Part shown: positions 59,131 to 64,000 of the stretch, one piece after another
How positions within the stretch are numbered: position 1 is the stretch's first letter
Layout of the letters: every line of letters starts with the position of its first letter
Assembly (NCBI GenBank): GCA_017395085.1
Contig: JAFPWF010000034.1
Span: 1-64,000, forward strand
Length of the DNA stretch: 64,000 nucleotides
Direction of reading: 5' to 3'
Source: Oscillospiraceae bacterium
GTDB lineage: Bacteria > Bacillota > Clostridia > Oscillospirales > Oscillospiraceae
Made by a program: the position numbers and the translations under genes
Notes under the pieces: generated by a model
The model's input: the letters and a program-made list of their open reading frames with translations, nothing else
Told to the model about the DNA's origin: nothing
Database searches by the model: none

Positions 59131-61839
59131 ATGGCAAGAGAGATTCTGTTTGACCTTGGCAAAATGATCACCGACCGCCTGCCGTACAAATTCGGCCTCA
59201 AAAGGCTGACAGAGGACGATCCCGAATACATCATTCTGGACCGCGCCTGCTCCAGTGATGAGATTGCCGAAATCATGCTGAAGATGGGCCTGCGCAAGCC
59301 CAAGACCACCGCAGAAATCGCAAAGCTCACCGGCAAGTCTGAAGAGCGCATTACGGAGCTCCTGACAGACGCAGCCAACCACGGTATTGTGGAATATCAC
59401 TGGGAGAATCCTCAGCACGAGAAACAATGGTATGTGCAGCTTTTTGTTCCGGGTATCGCAGAAATGACAAACATGGTTCTCGAACAGGTCGAGAAATATC
59501 CGGAACTTGCTTCCAGCTTTGACCAGATGACATTCCTTCCGCTGGTCGGCAAAACCCACCTGATGCCCCCCGGCGGCAACGGCATCGGCATGCATGTTAT
59601 CCCTGTAGAAAAGGCGATTAACTCAAACAGCCAGTCTATTTCGATTGAGCACATCTCTCACTGGCTGGACAAATATGACGGAAAACTTTCTGTCGGCTAC
59701 TGTTCCTGCCGCAACGCCCGCCGTCTCTTCGGCGAAGGCTCCGGCGAGATCCAGGACGACTGCTGCATCGGTCTCGGCGACTTTGCCCAGTATCTGATTG
59801 AGACCGGCAAGGGCCGCCCGATCACCAAGGAGGAAGCACTCCAGATTTGCCAGCGTGCTGAAGAAAACGGCTATGTCCACCAGACCACCAACATCGACGG
59901 CCAGGACAAGATTTTCGGTCTCTGCAACTGTGACCTTGGCGTCTGCTTTGCGCTGCGTACCAGCCAGTACTTCAACACGCCGAACATGTCCGCTTCTTCC
60001 TACCGCGCCCATATTGAAAAGGAAAAGTGCGTTGCTTGCGGCAAGTGCGTTGAAGTCTGCCCCGCCGGCGCTGTCAAGCTCGGCCAGAAACTCTGCACCA
60101 AGGAAGGAGAAGTCGAATACCCCAAGCAGGAACTGCCCACAGGCCTTAAATGGGGTGAAGACAAGTGGAATCCGAATTACGTTTACGATAACCGCAAGAA
60201 CTGCCACGAGTCCGGCACCGCCCCCTGTAAGACCGCATGCCCCGCGCATATCGCCATTCAGGGTTACATCCAGCTTGCCAAGGAGGGCCGTTATCTCGAC
60301 GCCCTTAAGCTCATCAAGCAGGACAACCCCTTCCCCTCGGTCTGCGGCTATGTTTGCAACCGCCGCTGTGAAGACGCCTGCACACGCGGCTCTCTGGACA
60401 AGGCGCTCGCCATTGACGAAATCAAGAAGTTCATCGCCGAGCAGGATCTGAAGAGCGAGGAGCGCTACATCCCCGAGCGTCTGTACCGCCGGCCAATTGA
60501 CAAGCCGTATCCCGAGAAGGTCGCCATCATCGGTGCAGGCCCCGCCGGTCTGAGCTGCGCCTATTACCTGGCCCGCATGGGGTATGAGAACGTCACGGTC
60601 TTCGACCGCAACCCGCAGCCGGGCGGTATGCTTGTGATGGGCATCCCCAGTTACCGTCTCGACCGCAGCGCGCTCAAGGGCGAAATCGAAGTTCTTGAAA
60701 AGATGGGCGTAAAGTTTCAGATGAACACCGAAGTCGGCAAGGACGTCACCATCGAGGAGCTCCGCCAACAGGGCTACAAAGGCTTTTATGTCGCCATCGG
60801 CGCGCAGAAGAGCTCCAAGCTCGGTATTCCCGGCGAGGAACTGAAGGGCGTACTCGGCGGTGTGGACTTCCTGCGCCAGGTCAACCTCTGCAAGAAGCCC
60901 AGAATCGGTAAGAAGTGTGCCGTCATCGGCGGCGGCAATGTCGCCATGGACGTATGCCGCACGGCAGTCCGCCTCGGCGCCGAGACTTACGTTATCTACC
61001 GCCGCAGTGAAGACGAGATGCCTGCCGACAAGGAAGAAATTGCAGAGGCCAAGGCAGAAGGCGTGAAGTTCTGCTTCCTCAACGCTCCGGTTGAAGTTTT
61101 GGGTGAAGAAGGTAAGGTTACCGGCCTGAAAGTCGAGCTCATGGAACTCGGTGAGCCCGATGAAAAAGGCAGGCGGAAGCCTGTCGGAACCGGCAAATTT
61201 GAAACCATTGAAGTCAATTCCGTGCTCTCCGCCATCGGTCAGGTCATTGACTGGGGCAAGCTGGACGTCGGTGCGCTGGAGACCGGCAAGAAGGGCAACG
61301 CCATTGCCGATTCCGTTACCTACCAGACCGCACAGGACGACATTTTCGTCGGCGGTGACGTTTACACCGGCCCGAAGTTTGCCATTGACGCCATCGCGGC
61401 AGGCCGTGAAGGCGCTGAGTCGCTGCACCGCTTCGTCCAGGACGGCCAGAGCCTTACCCGCGGACGCAACCTGCGTGAGTTCTACGAACTGGACAAGAAC
61501 AACATCGTTGTCGGCGTCGACTGCTTCGACCGTCCCGCACGCCAGCAGATTCTGCACGATGCTTCCAAAGCCCGTTCCTTCGAGCACGATCGCCTCACCT
61601 TCACCGAGGAGCAGGTCAAGGCCGAGGCCAGCCGCTGCCTGGGATGCGGTGTCAGCGTAGTGGACCGGAACCGCTGCATCGGATGCGGCCTCTGCACCAC
61701 CCGCTGCATGTTCGACGCCATTCACTTGGAGCGCGACGTTCCCGAAGCTTCCACCATGATCCGCTGCGAAGACAAGGTTGGTCCCCTGCTGAAGAATGTG
61801 GCAAAGAAATCCATCAACATTATCCGGAAGGCCAAGTAA
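59131..61839 (+). CDS. multi-domain Fe-S/FAD pyridine-nucleotide oxidoreductase
   Basis: A 902-residue cytosolic protein. A winged-helix-like start (about 55-90) leads to a cysteine domain with CSC (191-193), CC (211-212) and LCNCDLGVC (264-272). A ferredoxin motif CVACGKCVEVCP (300-311) comes next, then a GltD-type double-cluster region (358-416). The FAD/NAD(P) reductase core follows, with FAD motif GAGPAG (468-473) and nucleotide motif GGGNVAMD (600-607). A C-terminal ferredoxin has CIGCGLCTTRCMF near 860. It may pass electrons between NAD(P)H and ferredoxin or a partner. The ATG at 59131 has AAAGGGG upstream. TAATG couples it to the HypA-like gene. Confidence 0.85.
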   Translation: MAREILFDLGKMITDRLPYKFGLKRLTEDDPEYIILDRACSSDEIAEIMLKMGLRKPKTTAEIAKLTGKSEERITELLTDAANHGIVEYHWENPQHEKQWYVQLFVPGIAEMTNMVLEQVEKYPELASSFDQMTFLPLVGKTHLMPPGGNGIGMHVIPVEKAINSNSQSISIEHISHWLDKYDGKLSVGYCSCRNARRLFGEGSGEIQDDCCIGLGDFAQYLIETGKGRPITKEEALQICQRAEENGYVHQTTNIDGQDKIFGLCNCDLGVCFALRTSQYFNTPNMSASSYRAHIEKEKCVACGKCVEVCPAGAVKLGQKLCTKEGEVEYPKQELPTGLKWGEDKWNPNYVYDNRKNCHESGTAPCKTACPAHIAIQGYIQLAKEGRYLDALKLIKQDNPFPSVCGYVCNRRCEDACTRGSLDKALAIDEIKKFIAEQDLKSEERYIPERLYRRPIDKPYPEKVAIIGAGPAGLSCAYYLARMGYENVTVFDRNPQPGGMLVMGIPSYRLDRSALKGEIEVLEKMGVKFQMNTEVGKDVTIEELRQQGYKGFYVAIGAQKSSKLGIPGEELKGVLGGVDFLRQVNLCKKPRIGKKCAVIGGGNVAMDVCRTAVRLGAETYVIYRRSEDEMPADKEEIAEAKAEGVKFCFLNAPVEVLGEEGKVTGLKVELMELGEPDEKGRRKPVGTGKFETIEVNSVLSAIGQVIDWGKLDVGALETGKKGNAIADSVTYQTAQDDIFVGGDVYTGPKFAIDAIAAGREGAESLHRFVQDGQSLTRGRNLREFYELDKNNIVVGVDCFDRPARQQILHDASKARSFEHDRLTFTEEQVKAEASRCLGCGVSVVDRNRCIGCGLCTTRCMFDAIHLERDVPEASTMIRCEDKVGPLLKNVAKKSINIIRKAK

Positions 61840-62183
61840 TGCACGAGTTGGGAACCATCTACTATGTCATTGATACGGTAGAGAAGCTGATGGTTGAAAA
61901 CGACCTGAAGGAAGTCGGCTCGATTACACTGGAAGTCGGCGAGGTCAGCGGGATTATCCCGATGTATCTGCAAGAGTTCTGGGAGTATGCCCGCCAGAAA
62001 ACAGAGCATTTCCAGAACACGGAACTGAAGATTGAGGAGCTAAAAGCCGTCACCTACTGTCAGGACTGCGCGCAGACCTACCCGACCATCCCGCAGGGCA
62101 AAACCTGCCCCTACTGCGGAAGCGGCAACACCTTTCTGGTCACCGGAAACGAATACAACATCAAGGAAATCGAAGCCTGTTAG
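61839..62183 (+). CDS. HypA-like nickel metallochaperone
   Basis: A 114-residue protein. The N terminus MHELGTIYYV has the Met-His-Glu that binds nickel in HypA, and the zinc site is two CxxC pairs (Cys74/77 and Cys90/93). HypA normally delivers nickel to [NiFe]-hydrogenase with HypB. No hydrogenase, hypB or urease gene is in the window, and the ATG overlaps the stop of the oxidoreductase (TAATG). It may therefore serve that protein, perhaps through its zinc/nickel sites, or a hydrogenase encoded elsewhere. Length is normal. Confidence 0.88.
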   Translation: MHELGTIYYVIDTVEKLMVENDLKEVGSITLEVGEVSGIIPMYLQEFWEYARQKTEHFQNTELKIEELKAVTYCQDCAQTYPTIPQGKTCPYCGSGNTFLVTGNEYNIKEIEAC

Positions 62184-62189
62184 TCAACA

Positions 62190-62226
62190 AAAAAAGAACC
62201 GGGAATGATGATCCCGGTTCTTTTTT
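62190..62226. terminator. bidirectional terminator after the hypA-like gene
   Basis: A perfect 15-bp stem AAAAAAGAACCGGGA/TCCCGGTTCTTTTTT with a 7-nt loop; T-runs on both strands between convergent genes. Confidence 0.93.
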
Positions 62227-62241
62227 GTTTGTTCAGGTTGC

Positions 62242-62754
62242 TCAGATCACGTTTGTGAGCTTCAGAATGATCTGCGCAATAATGGCAGAGCCGATATAAG
62301 TGCCGATGAAAGCAAGGATTGCGGTGCAAACGATCGCAATGCCCTGTTCTTTGAACGTGTCAAGGTCTTTGCCTGCAGAAATACCGGCATAGGCAAGGAT
62401 CGGCGTGCAAAGCGGAAGCAGGCCGATTTTGGCAAACTCCGTCGCCATGGTGGTGGAGAACCAGCCGGCGAACGGGAAGCTGAGAATGGTCGTAATCAGC
62501 GCCACATAGAGGATGACGGGAACCTGGAACGGCAGAACCTTCGCCAGAAGGTCATGAATGACGCAGCTGACAATGATGATAATGAACATGTAAAGAAGGG
62601 CCGGGAAAACTTCCCATGGCAGGTGGATATGCTCCGCGCCGGTGCGCCAGTCGTAAATCATATTCGCAATAGAAGCAAGCACGCCGCTGATCAGAAGGAC
62701 TTTGATTCTGGTCGCCCAGACTTTTCCCATGTTTTCAGTCTTCTTTTCCTTCAT
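62242..62754 (-). CDS. membrane protein, partner of the DUF3100 protein
   Basis: A 170-residue protein with four to five hydrophobic helices (about 17-34, 48-68, 73-93, 115-130 and 135-165). AYAGISAGKDLDTFKEQG after the third helix is the most distinctive polar stretch. Not assigned to a named family. It starts 2 nt after the DUF3100 gene and is the last gene before the terminator. The pair probably forms one membrane complex, possibly a two-subunit transporter for the product or substrate of the M20 enzyme upstream; this is inference from gene order. Confidence 0.75.
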   Translation of the reverse strand: MKEKKTENMGKVWATRIKVLLISGVLASIANMIYDWRTGAEHIHLPWEVFPALLYMFIIIIVSCVIHDLLAKVLPFQVPVILYVALITTILSFPFAGWFSTTMATEFAKIGLLPLCTPILAYAGISAGKDLDTFKEQGIAIVCTAILAFIGTYIGSAIIAQIILKLTNVI

Positions 62755-62756
62755 GA

Positions 62757-63623
62757 TTAGATATCCTCCTTCTCGACAACGATATCCTCTTTGCCCTTCT
62801 GCGGCCTCATACCTTTCTGGGGATGATTCTTAGCGAGCTTCTTGTACAGCCATTCGGTAAGCGGGAGGCCGATCAGGAGGCTCATATACAGGCCGTCGGC
62901 ATTGGTCAGGGTGTTGGAGGTAACAGCATAGGCCTGAATCTCTTCCGCCATATCCGGGAACTTTTCCACCAGCGGGGCAAGAGACGCCGTCAGCATGGAT
63001 GCCGAACCCATGCCGGACGCCATGGCGAGAGCATACGGATGGAAGATTTTCGCTCCTGCAAAGATCGATGCCAGAATGCCGTAGAACACCGTACCAAGCA
63101 CGGTACCGGTCACGTAGGCACCCATAACGCCGGAGCCTTCCGGGCCGTCAAGACCGTATTTGTCGGCAACGATGGCGATAGAGGGCTCACGGGAGATGGA
63201 AAACGCCGCGCCGATGGCAGCTCTGCCCATCCGGAAGACCAGCACTGCCAGAGGCAGGGACAGGAAGATCGTACCGAGGTTACCGAATTCCTGCAGAATC
63301 AGCGCCGGGCCGGCAACTACGATCTTATCCCAGGACGGCCCTATGGAGCAGCTGAGCTTGACAATGAGGAACATAACGCAGATTCCGATATAGCCGGATG
63401 CGGTTTCCATGGTCTCTCTCTTGAGCTTCTTGGTTCCGCCAAGGATGATGCCGATCATGATCGCAAACAGCATCGGAATCAGGGAGAATGAGATGCCGTT
63501 TCCTCTTGCCCCGTTAATTGCGATCTTCATGGTGCCGATGAGTTCGGCAATGACCATGATCACAAGGCACAGGACATGGACTTTCCAGTCCTTCAGATTG
63601 AAGTTTTCCTTGAAATCCTTCAT
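62757..63623 (-). CDS. DUF3100 membrane protein
   Basis: A 288-residue protein with eight or more hydrophobic helices. It carries the glycine-rich AMASGMGSASMLTASLAPLVEK, written here as SGMGSASMLTASLAP, and polar TSNTLTNADGLYMSL near the C terminus, both resembling substrate-binding hairpins of secondary transporters. I recognise it as DUF3100. The basic/acidic tail (HPQKGMRPQKGKEDIVVEKEDI is cytoplasmic; only its character matters) follows the last helix. It sits between an M20 amidohydrolase and a small membrane protein, which suggests uptake of an amide-linked compound. Confidence 0.78.
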   Translation of the reverse strand: MKDFKENFNLKDWKVHVLCLVIMVIAELIGTMKIAINGARGNGISFSLIPMLFAIMIGIILGGTKKLKRETMETASGYIGICVMFLIVKLSCSIGPSWDKIVVAGPALILQEFGNLGTIFLSLPLAVLVFRMGRAAIGAAFSISREPSIAIVADKYGLDGPEGSGVMGAYVTGTVLGTVFYGILASIFAGAKIFHPYALAMASGMGSASMLTASLAPLVEKFPDMAEEIQAYAVTSNTLTNADGLYMSLLIGLPLTEWLYKKLAKNHPQKGMRPQKGKEDIVVEKEDI

Positions 63624-63651
63624 GTTTTCCTACCTTTCTCTCAAACGTGAT

Positions 63652-64000
63652 TTATAATTCCAACCTTCCCCAGTCACGGAGATATTCCTCCTTGGTGAGG
63701 ACCGGTTTGAATCCTTCTTTGATCTTTTTGCCTGTCTTCGCCCCGTCATAGAGCAGTTCTATGACCAGGCAAAGCAGCGCTTTCGCTGAGGTGATCATGG
63801 TCAGCTCCTTGTCCTTCATACAGAAGTCCTTACTGTGGAGCCCGCCTGTCACTCCGGCAAAATAGGACTGAATCGACGGCATAAGCTGGGATACATCCCC
63901 CTGATCAGAAGATCCCCCGCCGAAGCCCGGACAGATTTTCAGAACATCGTCACCGATCAGTGCTTTCAGTTCGTTGTACATGAGGTCATTGAGTTCATCA
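63652..64000 (-). CDS. M20-family amidohydrolase, C-terminal part (runs off the window)
   Basis: At least 115 residues, open through the right edge, so the N-terminal catalytic domain is missing here. GFGGGSSDQGDVSQLMPSIQ followed by HSKDFCMKD matches the C-terminal end of AbgB-like p-aminobenzoyl-glutamate hydrolases and related M20 amidohydrolases, in which the histidine after the glycine-rich turn binds metal. It lies 28 nt before the DUF3100 gene on the same strand, so enzyme and membrane proteins probably form an uptake-and-hydrolysis operon. Confidence 0.85.
   Translation of the reverse strand, partial: DELNDLMYNELKALIGDDVLKICPGFGGGSSDQGDVSQLMPSIQSYFAGVTGGLHSKDFCMKDKELTMITSAKALLCLVIELLYDGAKTGKKIKEGFKPVLTKEEYLRDWGRLEL

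Noticed and set aside
59623..61725. A 700-codon minus-strand open frame opposite the Fe-S/FAD oxidoreductase
   Set aside because: The plus-strand protein has complete cofactor motifs; the antisense frame is an effect of codon bias.
1..64000. CRISPR arrays, prophage modules, toxin-antitoxin or restriction systems
   Set aside because: No repeat-spacer pattern, integrase, phage structural gene or defence-type gene set was found on reading both strands.

Overview
The window looks like a chromosomal core region of a low-to-mid G+C Gram-positive anaerobe of the Bacillota, most likely class Clostridia. The evidence is the gene set: short-form HisG with HisZ, GdpP next to rplI and dnaB, the tilS-hpt-ftsH cluster, IreB, the XpaC-TelA-LemA set, a YtrA-type GntR regulator, an FMN riboswitch ahead of ribU, TTG starts and strong AGGAGG ribosome binding sites. 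Nothing fixes the genus. No prophage, CRISPR array or rRNA is visible. The only mobile trace is the last 36 codons of a transposase at the left edge, next to the 3' end of a tRNA-Ala(CGC) gene.

Layout. 1-350: transposase remnant and tRNA-Ala. 354-9257 (minus): glgA with a guanylate-kinase-like gene that lacks the P-loop lysine, an HtrA protease, an autoregulated GntR/ABC-transporter operon, plsY with a small membrane protein, and a FadR-type regulator with a palindromic operator over its own promoter. 9404-16877 (minus): gdpP-rplI-dnaB-tilS-hpt-ftsH. 16985-22963 (minus): glycolysis block pgk-tpiA-gpmI followed by tmk, hisZ, hisG. 23215-25214 (plus): a radical SAM activase-like protein coupled to a cysteine-rich FMN-dependent alpha-hydroxy-acid oxidase-like protein. 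25336-27882 (minus): a STAS-kinase fusion and pepT. 28155-37336 (plus): a ten-gene run with a two-component system, DUF1385, prmC, recA, recX, rimO, pgsA, cysS and acpS. 37478-41135 (minus): a heterodimeric ABC exporter. 41281-41590 (plus): a probable structured non-coding RNA with its own promoter and terminator. 41670-46496: mnmA, a D,D-carboxypeptidase and an unknown gene; then dtd (plus), prsW and ireB. 46829-49839 (plus): xpaC-telA-lemA-like and a YbaK deacylase. 49937-50809: ribU under an FMN riboswitch, sharing its -35 region with a divergent SLOG gene. 51466-54524 (minus): DnaJ-domain, DUF5685 and zinc-ribbon proteins and ddl. 54586-58520 (minus): polyamine importer with a PotC-PotD fusion and a 325-nt structured leader. 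59131-62183 (plus): a 902-residue Fe-S/FAD oxidoreductase coupled to a HypA-like metallochaperone. 62242-64000 (minus): two membrane proteins (DUF3100 and partner) with a truncated M20 amidohydrolase.

Most of the window is housekeeping: envelope precursors (PlsY, PgsA, Ddl, carboxypeptidase), translation (RimO, PrmC, CysS, MnmA, TilS, Dtd), DNA metabolism (DnaB, RecA/RecX, Tmk) and central carbon flow. The least explained parts are the ncRNA at 41.3-41.6 kb, the long potA leader, the STAS-kinase fusion, the FAD/Fe-S oxidoreductase-HypA pair, the cysteine-rich oxidase with its coupled radical SAM protein, and the DUF3100 module. Two places show an intrinsic terminator stem that also forms the -35/-10 spacer of the next promoter. 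Identities were judged by reading motifs; no database search was run.
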